A stretch of 45,000 nt of DNA from Adiantum capillus-veneris (taxonomy: Eukaryota; Streptophyta; Polypodiopsida; Polypodiales; Pteridaceae): NCBI GenBank assembly GCA_014529385.2, contig CM043951.1, forward strand, positions 113,756,469 to 113,801,468. The letters run 5' to 3'. Numbering within the stretch: the first letter of the stretch is position 1; every line of letters begins with the position of its first letter. Below are positions 10,690 through 21,101 of the stretch, piece by piece. A program made the translations under genes and the position numbers. The notes below the pieces were generated by a model, which was not told the origin of the DNA, did not search any database, and saw nothing but the letters and a program-made list of their open reading frames with translations.

Positions 10690-11690
10690 CCATCCAAGGA
10701 GCTCCCTCTAATGATATATCTCTCCAATTCCAAAATGATAAAAGAAACTTTCTAGTGGGTGGGGTGCCAAGATTTCCAAGGAATGTAGTTGTAAGGGTTA
10801 AGATTTTTTTGAAAGCAGTGAGAATAACGAGTCCTTGAACAAAAAAAGGAGGTTTGAAGAAATAAATGTCAAGGATGGAAGCTTCTACGGAAGAAATGAC
10901 TGGAGAAAATTTGATATGGTTTTGGAGTGGTGACCCGTAAAGCTTAAGGTTTTTTTCAAGGTCAAGAAAGGAGACTTGTCAAATGCCGAAGGCATCATCA
11001 ATGTATTTTTTGACATAGAGGAGAGAGGGATCGGAGGGAAGATTGATACTATGCTCTAAGTGACTAAGAAATAGGCAGGCATATATGAAATCAAAATTGG
11101 AACCCATGATAGTACCTTTGATTTGTCACCAACAGTCCCCTGGAAGGAGATGTAATGGTGGTTAAGGACAAGAGAGGCCAAAGAGAGGATGAGTCTCCTT
11201 TTCGGTAAGTAAAGGTGGTGTTGGATAGAGTTAGAGAGGGCAAGAAAACCTTGTTGAATGGGGATGCTAGGATATAATGATTCAACATCAAACATGAACA
11301 AAAGAACATTAGAAGGAAGGACAGGAGAGGAGATATCCTTGATGAGTGAAAAAGAGTACTTAAGGTGTTGCAAAAGGATAGGGAGAAGCTAGAAGTGGAG
11401 CCATACAGAGGTTGGCTCCATAATATATCCTATGTAAGAGCAAAAAGAGCATCCTACTAAGGATGGTTTGTGGATTTTAGGAAGCACAAAAAAGGGACAA
11501 GGTTGGGGTTCAGAAGAAGGAGGCTTAAGGATGAAATCCTGCTCTTCAAAAGAACAAAGAGCACAATTGGTAAGAATGGAGGAGAGAAGGGAGGAGATAA
11601 AGGAGAGGGGAGTTGAAGCCATGGGGGTGTAGGTAGAGGAATCTAGTAGATGCTTAGAAGCTTCCTCTATTCTCACATTGTTTATTAATC
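10690..11690 (-). pseudogene. Penelope-like element reverse transcriptase, degenerate
   Basis: Minus-strand frames give, in order, the landmarks of a Penelope-type RT: FFVLPKIHKPS (about 11460-11490), FDVESLYPSIP (about 11260-11290, the first catalytic Asp), NHHYISFQGTV and, in a shifted frame, IKGTIMGSNF, then YIDDAFGI with the YxDD box at 10994-11005. LPKIHKP and the DVxSLYxSIP box are hallmarks of Penelope-like RTs and differ from LINE and LTR RTs. TAG at 11389-11391 and a frameshift near 11130 break the gene. No GIY-YIG endonuclease motif was found downstream. Related RTs occur in conifers and early-diverging land plants. Confidence 0.72.
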
Positions 11691-12235
11691 ATTGCACCTA
11701 CAAAGCGGCACACTTAGACGGTGTTTCCACGATACAAAGAAAGGGTACATGCATCTTTCTTTGTCTCGAACGATAGATCTCATGCATCTATTTTTGCTAC
11801 AAAGTCGACTTACTATGTAACGTATCTGCGATACCATGAAGGGGTACAATTGTTTCCTCCTATTCTCTAAAAAAGGTCGACACATTTCCTATTGTTTTTT
11901 TGAATGAGTCCATAAAAACCCTTTTTTTAACTTATCTTGAATGATAAGTATTTTGCCTCTATTTTTGTTGCAAAATCGGCATGCTGTGCAAGGTTTCTAG
12001 GCATGGTACTGACCTCTCCTCTGTATCACTATTTTGAGTTTAGACTATCTATGGGTCTAAGATTTGCATACACTAAAAGCTCAAAGTCAATTGAGTACCA
12101 CCAATAAATTCCAAATTATTTATGTGTATGATGTCTACATACATTGAAAGACATGAGTCCATGTATAGAGTAGGAGATTCAAGATTATTTATTGGTAGCC
12201 ACCAATCTATTTGGTAGCAACCCTTGTATTGACCC
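11691..12235. other. unassigned sequence with two diverged copies of a ~170-bp unit
   Basis: No gene. A segment with TATTTTTGCTACAAAGTCG near 11787 recurs in diverged form near 11958 (TATTTTTGTTGCAAAATCG), giving a spacing of about 171 bp. Each is preceded by an (A/G)A(A/C)(T/G)ATA-type word. It may be the edge of another tandem repeat. Confidence 0.45.
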
Positions 12236-15200
12236 CTTAAGTTCGAGCCTTGTGTGGTAGACCTTGCTAAACTCACAAAAATTCCAAGGCAAGAACTTGA
12301 GTTTAAGCCTCATGTCCTATACCTTCAAATAGAAAACTATGGCCTCTTTCAAATAATATATATCCTTTAGGGAGAGGCGAAGTGGACTCAAACCACAATG
12401 CTAGTCAAGAATCTTGTAAGTGAGGTTCAAACTTAGGTTCGAGACTCATGTGATAGATCTCCCTAAACTCACAAAAAATCCAAAGCAAGAACTTGATTTC
12501 AAGCCTCGTGTCCTATACCATCAAATAGAAAACTATTGCCTCTCTCAAGTAATTTGGATCCTTGAGGAAGAGGCCAAGTGCGCTCAAACCAGAATGCTAA
12601 TCAAGAAACTTGATGAGTGAGGCTCGAAATTAAGTTTGAGCCTCATGGGGTAGGCCTTCTTGAACTTGAAAAAAAGGCAAGAACATAGGTTGAAGCCTCA
12701 TGTGGTTACCTTCAAATAAAAAACTATAGACTCTCTCAAGTCATGTGGATCTTTAAGGGAGAGGCCACCTAGGCTCAAATCACAATGTTAAGACACTTGA
12801 GAGTGAGGCTCGAACTTAAGTTCGGCCTTGTGTGGTAAATATTCCTTAACTAACAAAAAAGCGAAGACAAGAACTTGATTTCAAGCCTCATGTCCTATAC
12901 CTTCAAATAAAAAACTATGGCCTCTCTCAAATAATATGGATCCTTGAGGGAGAGTCCAAGTGGGTTCAAACCACAATGCTAGTCAAGAAACTTGTGAGTG
13001 AGGCTCCAACATAGGTTCGAGCCACGTGTAGTAAGTCTCCCTAAAATCACAAAAATTCCAAGGCAAGAAGTCAAGTTCGAGACTCATGCCATATATTACC
13101 ATAAAATAGAAAACTATTCCCTGCTCAAGCTATATGGATCCTTGAGGGAGAGACCAAGTGGACTCAAATCACAATGCTAGTCAAGAAACTTGTGAGTGAC
13201 GCTCAAACTTAAGTTTGAGCCTCGTGTGGTAGGCCTTCCTTAACTTGCAAAAAGGAAAGAACACGAGTTCAAGACTCATGTCATATACCTTAAAATAAAA
13301 AACTATGGCCTCTCTCAAGTCATATGGATCCTTGAGGGAGAGGCCATGTGGGCTCAAACCACAATGCTAGTCAAGAGACTTGTGAGTGAGGCTTGAACTT
13401 AAGTTCAAGCCCTCTGTGGTAACTCTTCCTTAACTCACAAAAATTCCAAGGCAAGAACTTGATTTCAAGCCTCGTGTCCTATACCTTCAAATAGAAAACT
13501 ATGGCCTTTCTTTAAAAATATGGATCCTTGAGGAGAGACTAAGTGGGTTCAAACCACAATGCTAGTCAAGAAACTTGTAAGTGAGGCTCAAAATTAGGTT
13601 CAAGCCTTGTGTGGTAGGTCTCCCTAAATTCACAAAAATTGTAAGGCAAGGATGTTAGCTCAAGCCTCATGTCATATACCATCAAATAGAAAACTATTGC
13701 CTCTCTCAAGTAATATGGATCCTTGAGGGAGGGGCCAAGCTGGCTCAAACGACGATTCTAGTCAAGACACTTGTGAGTGAGCCTTGAACTTAAGTTTAAG
13801 TCTTGTGTAGTGAATCTTCCTTAAATCACAAAAATTCCAAGGCAAGAACTTGAGTTCAAGACTCATTTCCTATACCTTCAAATAGAAAACGATGGCCTCT
13901 CTCTCAAATAATCTAGATCCGTGACTCGGGAGAGGCCAAGTGAGCTCAAACCACAATGCTAGTCAAGAAACTTGTGAGTCTTAAATATGAGCCTCATGTG
14001 GTAGGCCTTTTTAAACTCAAAAAATTTGAAGGCAAGAACTTGAGTTCAAGCCTCATGTCTTATACATTCAAATGGGAAAATATGGTCTTTCTTAAGTAAT
14101 ATTTCTTAAGTAATATGGATCCTTGCGGGAGAGGCCAAGTGGGCTCAAACCACAATGCTAGTCAAGAAACTTGCGGATGAGGCTAAAAATTAAGTTTGAG
14201 CCTCGTGTGGTAGGCCAATTAAACTATGAAAATTTCAAGGCAAGAACTTGAGTTTAAGTCTCATGTCCTATACCCTTAAATAGAAAACTATGGCCTCTCT
14301 CAAGTAATATTGATCCTTGACGGAGCTAGTCGGTCTTGAACCAGGTGAAACTTGTGAGTGAGCCTCATGTGATAAACCCTTCTAAACTCACAAAAACAAT
14401 AGGGCAAGAACTTGAGGGTTGAGCCTAATATACTCCGATTTGTAATTATGTGGCTCAAAAGCATGCCCTTGAAAATGTGGTAGATCCTTCTAAACCCACA
14501 AAAAACCAGAGACAAACACTTGTAAGCTCAAACCTAAGCTCAATTCCTCATTTCTTAAAACTTTGAATAGGAAACTATGGCCTCTCTAAGGTAATAATAT
14601 TGATTCTTGAGGGAGAGGCTTGGTGAGCTCAAACCACATTTCTAGTCAAGAAACTTGTGAGTGCGGCTTGCTCAAACTTAAGTTTGAGCCTGCAAGATAG
14701 ACCCTTCTAAATTCAGGGAGCTAGGTGGACTCAAACCACACATGCTAATCAAGAGACTTGTGAGGTTTAGTCCTCATGTAATAGACCCTCTTAACTCATA
14801 AGAGTTACAAGGCAAGAAGCATCTTGTGCTCAAATTTGTGAATAGGTGGCTCACAAGCATGCTCTTGAATATAGAGAAGACCCTTATAAAGTCACAAAAA
14901 GAAGAGGCAAGAAGTTGATGCTCAAACTTAAGTTCAAGCCTCATGAAGGGACCCTCCTAAACTTAAAAGAACTTCAAAGCATTAAGTTGAGGCTTGAACT
15001 TAATTTTGACCCTCATGTGCTTAAATTTGTGAGTAGCTGGCTCACAAGAATGATCTTGGACATGTGGTAGACCCTTTTGAACTCATAGAAAGTCAGAGGC
15101 AAGAAGCTGGAGTACGAACTTAAGTTTGGGCCGCATATCCTAAATCTTTTCGTAGGAAAATATGGTCTCTCTAAGAAATAATCTTGACTCATAAGGGAGA

Positions 15201-15480
15201 ATCCAGGTGGCCTCAAACCACAATGCTAATCAAGAAACTTGTGAGTGAGCTTAAGAATGATGTGCTAGACCCTCTTAAAGACAACATGGCAAGAAGCTTA
15301 AGTTTGAGTCTCATGTGCTCCAATTTGTGAATAGGTGGCTCACAAAAACGCTCTTGAACATGTAGAACCTTCCATACTCACAACAGAGGCAAGAAGTTGA
15401 AGCTTGATATAGCCTCATATCCTAAGCATTTACATAGAAAACTATGGTCTCTCTAAAGTAATATTGATTCTAAAGTAATT
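12236..15480. repeat. satellite array, ~193-bp monomer with internal palindrome
   Basis: The word GGCAAGAACTTGA and its variants recur at about 12287, 12483, 12675, 12866, 13060, 13253, 13449, 13642, 13840, 14030 and 14238, a spacing of 190-208 bp and mostly 192-196. Each monomer also contains GGCCTCTCTCAAGTAATATGG, CAAACCACAATGCTAGTCAAG and a palindromic GGCT(C/T)(G/A)AACTTAAGTT-type box. Copies after about 14.3 kb are more diverged and mix with a second block containing GGTGGCTCACAAGCATGC. Monomers differ by many substitutions, so the array is old. The short reading frames inside are by-products of the repeat. Confidence 0.9.
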
Positions 15481-15710
15481 TCTTCAACATATGAAACATG
15501 TCCAAGCTCTTCAGCCAGTAAAGGTAAAGAGTTTCAAAATAAATATAATGTCTCCATTGCATTAAAAGAATCTGGTGAAGCACAGAGAAAAGATATCTTG
15601 GAATCTCCAGCAATCAGTATTGATGGCATTCCTGTAGAAGATCTACTATTCTTACTTTTGAAGAAAAGATAAACTCATCTATCCATTAATCCTATAAAGA
15701 AGAAACTATT

Positions 15711-16156
15711 TTGGATCTAGAATACCCTCTCAGACTTCAAACTTATAAAGATAAAGCCAAATGGATTAATACCAATGTGGTAGTACATAGAACATCAAAG
15801 TACAAAGATTGGAGAAGGTTAACTACGCAGACTCTGATTCAGAATCAAAAATCACGGAAGAAACTGACCCTCCTTAGCAATTGGATGTTGAACAAATCAA
15901 GACAATTAATTTTGAGGCCATAAAGAAAGCATGGATCAATCCAATTGACAAACAGATTCAACAATGGATTAATGATCCTACAGAGCTTCAAGTCTTTGCT
16001 CAAATAATAGATGATAAGCAATCCCGGGATCTAATCCTAGAAGGATCATCTATACAAAGCAATAGAAAAGATAAGCAACCACAAAAAGAAAGGTTCTACC
16101 CAGCAATAACCCAATCAGGAACCTCCATCAATACGATTGATCCTCACCAAACTTGA
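15711..16156 (+). pseudogene. broken frames of pararetrovirus-like polyprotein, N-terminal part
   Basis: Two overlapping frames (about 15711-15923 and 15881-16156) share a lysine-, asparagine- and isoleucine-rich composition unlike the neighbouring satellite. One contains KWINTNVVVHRTSKYKDWR, reminiscent of the region upstream of the protease in caulimovirid polyproteins. The role, movement or capsid, cannot be decided. A frame change and stops make it non-functional. Confidence 0.35.
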
Positions 16157-16319
16157 CACGCTTCTAGAAGATGTCGATGAAATTCAATCCACAATATGTC
16201 ATAACACAAAGCTAACCAAATAAAATAAACAAAGCCTCACAAGGATAGCAAAGCAGGTAAAGGAATTCATCCTATTACAACAAAAATAAATTCAGGAACC
16301 AATTAATGGAGACAACAAT

Positions 16320-16682
16320 CTTCCACCATTAAAAGGAGTTTCCATTTCTATTATCTTGAATATAAAATTTCAAAATTCCCTCAATGCAATTCTAGATACA
16401 GGAGCCAAGTTAGAACTCAATGAAATGTTTGTTTCTAAAACTTATTGGGAAAAACTAAATGAACCCTTTCTTATCAAAAGTGCTAACAAATCAAAAGAGC
16501 TGATAAAATATCACATTAAACTATGGCTACTACTTGGAAAAGCCAGAATTCCTATCTTTGTTTTCAACCAAGCTATGATATGATCATTGACAATGATATT
16601 CTAGAAAAATTGCATCCAATCATATTCAATGATGGCTATTCCAAATTCAGATGGAAAGAAATAGATGCTTTATTGCAATCTT
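16320..16682 (+). pseudogene. retropepsin-like aspartic protease domain of pararetrovirus remnant
   Basis: The catalytic motif AILDTGAKLE (about 16388-16417) is the Asp-Thr-Gly loop of a retroviral-type protease. It is followed by an alternating strand pattern and, after a frameshift near 16570, a MIIDNDILEKL segment that corresponds to the usual hydrophobic-hydrophobic-GN element before the C-terminal strand. Length and spacing suit a caulimovirid protease. The frame is broken by the shift and by stops on both sides. Confidence 0.5.
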
Positions 16683-17033
16683 AAATCAATCCAATATACA
16701 ATTCCATCATATGAATACCCAAAGGTATATGAAGAAGAATTCAACCTAACCAATGCGACCATTCAAAAGGAAGCTCAAAATCTAATCCAAGAAAATACCT
16801 ATCTGGCTAACAAATTCACATTCTTCAAAAATAAAATATATAAAAATCCAAAGGAGAAACCACCGACCCAAAGCCTACAGAGATCTCAACTTTCGATGTC
16901 CCGATGGATCGAGCCATATCATTTTAGAGGCGGGTGGGATGACATAATTGCTTACCCAAGTGAAATGAATCTAACCGATGACATAATCACTTATGTCATA
17001 ATCCACATGGATATGCTAGCACTCAGTGTCTAG
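16665..17033 (+). pseudogene. unassigned frame downstream of the protease domain
   Basis: A 123-codon frame rich in Lys, Asn and Glu, with KVYEEEFNLTNATIQKEAQN early on. By position it would be the spacer between protease and RT, but no RT motif follows. The 3' half (after about 16900) contains TGACATAA/TTATGTCA words and may not be coding. Confidence 0.3.
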
Positions 17034-17480
17034 AAAAAAGCATGTGCGATAAGCTTCTCCACCTACCACTTCTTATCCTCCACCCCTCTCTACCTTTTGA
17101 CCTATCCACTTTGTAAAGCAATAAGCCACCTTGGACAACGACACCCACTAGCATAAAGTGATGCCCATTCATGTAAAGTGACATCCACTACCTTACCCAC
17201 CAAGGAGTTACCTTGAGCCTCAAGCCAAGCCTTTCTTTTATAAACGAGGCCACTCCTCATTGTAAATCCATCTCCTTGAGTCCTAGTGAATGTGTCTCCT
17301 TAGCTTGTAATACCTCTTTGTATTACTCATAATAAGCTGAGCCTTAATCCTTGTACTAAGCTACTTCAAATTAAGATTTCCCTTTCTATTATGAGCCACT
17401 GCACACTCTATGTATTTACCTTCAGCCTATGTTAATAGAAATACACTACTACTGTCTGCAAATTCTTTGTGTGTGTTTCC
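17034..17480 (+). other. intergenic region of the pararetrovirus remnant
   Basis: There is no gene. The stretch has two TAAAGTGA(C/T) words near 17152 and 17175 upstream of the TATA box, then a C/T-rich leader and AATAAG/TAATAC-rich sequence near 17310-17335. The order suits a pararetroviral promoter plus polyadenylation region. Confidence 0.35.
17239..17244 (+). promoter_or_regulatory. candidate TATA box (TATAAA)
   Basis: TTTTATAAACGAGGCCACTC lies about 240 bp before the TGGTATCA primer-like motif, the relative placement expected of a caulimovirid large-transcript promoter. Confidence 0.4.
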
Positions 17481-17492
17481 TGGTATCAAGTG
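17481..17492 (+). promoter_or_regulatory. tRNA-Met-like primer-binding motif (TGGTATCAAGTG)
   Basis: The first eight bases match the plant initiator tRNA-Met PBS start TGGTATCA; the remainder is diverged. It ends 21 bp before the LTR of the Ty3 element. Confidence 0.4.
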
Positions 17493-17513
17493 ATACATCT
17501 ATCCCCTACGCGT

Positions 17514-19531
17514 TGTCGAGAAATTTGCGGTCTTGCCAGGAAAGCACCGGGCTTATGGCTGTGAGAGTTTGTGAGAGAACTCAACAAAAACTATATGAAG
17601 GAGTTAAACCATAGATGCCATGAAGACTAGGGTTTGGAAAGAAGTGCAATCAAAGAAGACTCACTCTTTCTCTCTTGCACTCACACACACAAAGAAAGAA
17701 CACAAAAGAGAATGTCAAAACAATACGAAGATGAAAACATCAAGGCTATGGTCATATCGTATCATGGGTAATATGAAAGGGTTAATAGATGAGTTAATGG
17801 CATTCAATCTTGGCTGACCAAATAGGCTACGAATTGTTCTTTGGAATTGTAGTTTTGTGCTTACCATAATATATATATTTTGTCTAGTGATTGGGATTAA
17901 TTGTGTGTACAAATCCTCTTGGTTCATAGCAAGATAACTACGCTTACATCAAAAGAAAAATTATAGTCTATGAGAGGTAGTATGATGGGATCCGGTGATA
18001 GAAGTATTTCATTGAGCCTTTCAGGGCCGAAGAGAAACACTATACGTTGTTGAAAGTGTATTTTACGGCTAATCCATACATTAATTCTAATAGATCGTAC
18101 AGAGTGAAAGCGATAGAAATGATCATCATGTGGGTTATTCATCTAGGATAGTATGTGAGAAATGTAGATATGAGAGAAGTGAAGAGATGAGAAGTTTCCC
18201 TCCCAAGCCCTATTCTTGTGTGTAGGCAATAAGGATACTGCGGGGAGAGATGTACCTGTAGCAAGGAGAACCTAAAATTTATAGAGAGGATGAATTACTA
18301 AGAGTGAGAGAGATAGGTTTGGTTAAGGAGATGAGATTAGATAAATATATATATATATATTGGATTAGAGATGAAAATGAAAACAACAAGAAATCAAGAA
18401 AACATCAATGTAGAACAGATCTTTCTTGACAAACCCTTCGGCACCATTATTGATGGAGAGAGAAGAAGAGGGGAGAATTCAATGTTGATTGATACGCCAA
18501 GTACAACACCTTCTTTGATTAGAGTTGATCTTCCAAGAATAGCGTACAAGAATGGCTAGTCTTCCTCTAGGAGAAAGTGTAGGCTTGGGCTTATGTTAAT
18601 GGGGTTAAGTACAATTAGGCATTACTACTCACTCCCTCAAGAATTTCTCTCATCAATAGCTTGAATGCTTGAGTTCTTTTTCAAGGAAGAAGAGGTCCCC
18701 TTTTATAGGTGAAGGGAACCCCTAAGGGTTTACACAAGAAGAGAGGAGCCAATGTGAATAGGAATTGGAAAAGTTGGAAATAAGCTGTCCCTGCATGATG
18801 TGGGCAGACTGGGGTCCAGTATTTTGATCATATCTCCTCAACCGTGGATCCAAATAAAAAAGTAAAAATATGGGCAAAAACTTCAGCTCATTAGCTACGA
18901 TTTTCATTTTAAAATCATTTTCCAATTCGGATTGGAACCTTGTGTAAACAATTCATCAAAATAGGGTCCATTTCTGGCAGCAAAAGTCTTCCCGTGGTCC
19001 CCTTAGCCTAGACTTTCATTTAATTCCAAAGGACACCTCATGCCATATGAAAGCATGACATTGCTCCTTGACAAAGTTTTGTAATCATGCTTGCAATAAT
19101 GCATTAAAATAAGTGTATCTTTGAAATCATGCCACCTAGTGTCCCACTAGGATTTGATTCCCTCGTAGTAGCTATTTAAAAAGAAATATAAGAAAAGTAT
19201 AAAAAATACATAGAATATATATATATTGGAGTTTACCCTAGATATAGGATCTAGCTAGGGTGTGAGATGATAATGAGATAGTAGAAATAAAGAATCAATG
19301 CTTTTTGCCCCAAGTTAAAGAGGTGGAGCTATTGAGCTTTTCCCATAGTATTTTCTGATGGTAAAGTAAGGATAGGTTACCCTTGAGAAAAATAATAGGA
19401 TGAGATAGAAGGCTTATTATTATACTTAAATATGCATATGTACATTATAGGAAAGATAATTATGTATCTAAAAAGTTACAAGATAGATCTTGTAGCATGT
19501 GTTCCCACTATGTACGTGTCACAGCACGACA
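17514..19531 (-). repeat. 3' LTR of the Ty3 element
   Basis: It starts TGTCGAGAAATTT on the plus strand and ends CACGACA, so on the element's own strand it begins TGTCGTGCTG and ends CGACA, keeping canonical TG/CA ends. It contains AT dinucleotide runs near 18344-18360 and 19217-19227. Short open frames of 60-70 codons here are conserved in the other LTR only because the LTRs are copies; they match no known protein. Confidence 0.95.
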
Positions 19532-19546
19532 TCCACCCCCTCTAAA
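19532..19546 (-). promoter_or_regulatory. polypurine tract
   Basis: On the minus strand TTTAGAGGGGGTGGA lies directly against the 3' LTR start TGTCGTG. This is the expected primer for plus-strand DNA synthesis. Confidence 0.9.
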
Positions 19547-19649
19547 CCTGCACATCCTCCGGTATGTGCCACATTATTTCTTTGTAAGATCAGTCCTCTT
19601 GTACATCTTCCTTGATTTCTTCTTCACTGGATGATTCCAAATCTTCATC
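19547..19649 (-). other. short 3' untranslated stretch of the Ty3 element
   Basis: Non-coding sequence between the integrase stop and the polypurine tract. Confidence 0.6.
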
Positions 19650-21101
19650 TTAACTTTGATCTTTACCTGTGGTTTGCTCTTCTTCCTCATCAACATCTTC
19701 TGGATCATTGTCTCCTCTTCTCTTAAACATTTTGATCCTTTTTCCTGTAATGGGAATCTTTACTTCTGTACCATCTAGTTCAGACAAGCGGTAAGTAGCA
19801 TTTTCATGCACATGCTTTACAACATACGGTCCAAACCATCTTTTTGTAAACTTACGCATGACTGTGTGCTGGTTATCAAGGCTACTATCATACACCAAAA
19901 CCCAGTCACCTTTGTCAATTGCTTTGCTCCTCAGTCGATGTCGCTTATCAAAGTATTCCTTGTTTTTCAACCTTGCATTTTTTAGGCGTTCTTTTGCAGC
20001 TTCAATGTCTCCAGGTCTTCTCTCTAGCTGCCTTATACGCAGTGCAAGGAGATCTTCCCTGCTAAGCCCCTCTTGGCAAGGTAGTACATTCCATGTGGGA
20101 ATTGTATCTTCAATCGGAATCACTGGCTTTTGACCATACATTAGCTCCGTAGGCATGTAGCCACTTACTGAGCTATGTGTTGTACGATCAGCCCATAAAG
20201 CATATGGTAACAGTTTTGGCCACTCACCAACTCTTCCTTCGCAAGCCTTGGCCAAAGCTTTGATGATAGGAGGATGCCCTCTTTCACTCTTTCCATTGCC
20301 TTCAGGGTTGTAAGCTGTAGTAAGAGAAAGCTTGATTCCTAATCTAGAAAAGAACTCCCTTGCTTCTTCGGCATCCAGTTCACCTCTATCTGCAGTGATT
20401 TTTCCCACACAACCATAACGGCAAATCACCTCATCAAGAAGGAATTTGCACACAGCTTCTGTGGTTTTAGCTCTTAATGCTCTTCCTTCAACCTGGTTAG
20501 TTAGGTCCTCTCATGCAAGAACCAAGTATCTCATCTGCCAGAGTCCTAGAGGCATTGTGACTAGATCCACAACCCATTTATAGTGCATGGCTAGTGGATA
20601 TGTAGGGTGCAATCCATCACAATGTCGAACATTTGAATACACTTGACAAGTTACACATGTCTCTACAAACTGAGATACATCTTTATACATACCCTTCCAC
20701 CAGTATTTTTCTTTCAACTTGGAGAAGGTTGCCCATACACCCCTGTGTCCAGCCCATAGACTCTCATGAAACTCTTGCATGAGCTTTACTTGAGTATCTT
20801 TTTTTGATATAACCCGTTGTGGTGTAGCACCCTTTTGTTTAGGATGCTTCCACAAGTAACTATCCCTCAAAAAGTACCCATATGCTTTCCTGCGTATACT
20901 CTTGAATTCTTGTTCAGACCAATCATCCTGTTTTGCTAGAGTACTCAAGTAGCTTCCAATAAGAAGCCAATCACCTTCATAAAGCTCTTTTAAGAATGAT
21001 TCAAGTAGATTAGTCATGCAGACATTGTTACCTTTGACATGAGAGATAAAATAGAACTTTGTACCTACATCATCTCCCTCATCAATCATTTGTAACTCAT
21101 C
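19650..21101 (-). pseudogene. Ty3 integrase, one internal stop
   Basis: The N-terminal zinc domain shows HESLWAGH and CVTCQ (about 20640-20770; H-x6-H and C-x2-C). The catalytic core follows with Asp in KWVVDLVTMP, Asp in ITADRGELD and Glu in NPEGNGKSERG, the D,D-35-E triad. The C-terminal part has KGDWVLVYD and RWFGPYVVK, a GPY/F-type module, and an acidic tail (DPEDVDEEEEQ) instead of a chromodomain. TGA at 20511-20513 splits the frame; its position suits a CGA-to-TGA change. It is in the same frame as the RT/RNase H section, separated by TAA at 21102-21104. Confidence 0.9.

Larger units (their letters stand above)
15490..17513 (+). mobile_element. endogenous pararetrovirus-like (caulimovirid-like) remnant
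   Basis: An A-rich block of broken plus-strand frames includes a retropepsin-type domain with caulimovirid-like layout. It is followed by a non-coding stretch with a TATA box (17239), polyadenylation-like AATAAG near 17329, and a TGGTATCA motif at 17481. In caulimovirids such an intergenic region with promoter and tRNA-Met primer site follows the coding block. Only part of the genome is present, with no recognisable RT, and all frames are broken. A Ty3 element begins at 17514. A Ty3 or other LTR-element origin is not excluded. Confidence 0.5.

Noticed and set aside
12420-15216. Several 60-75-codon frames inside the satellite with similar peptides
   Set aside because: They recur because the DNA repeats; peptides drift without conserved domains or consistent frame.
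12236-15480. CRISPR-like regular spacing
   Set aside because: The whole ~193-bp unit is repeated, with no unique spacers between short repeats, in a plant genome.
17620-18559. Open frames of 60-65 codons found in both LTRs of the Ty3 element (also at 25671-26622)
   Set aside because: Identity follows from LTR duplication; no domain, start context or coding bias.
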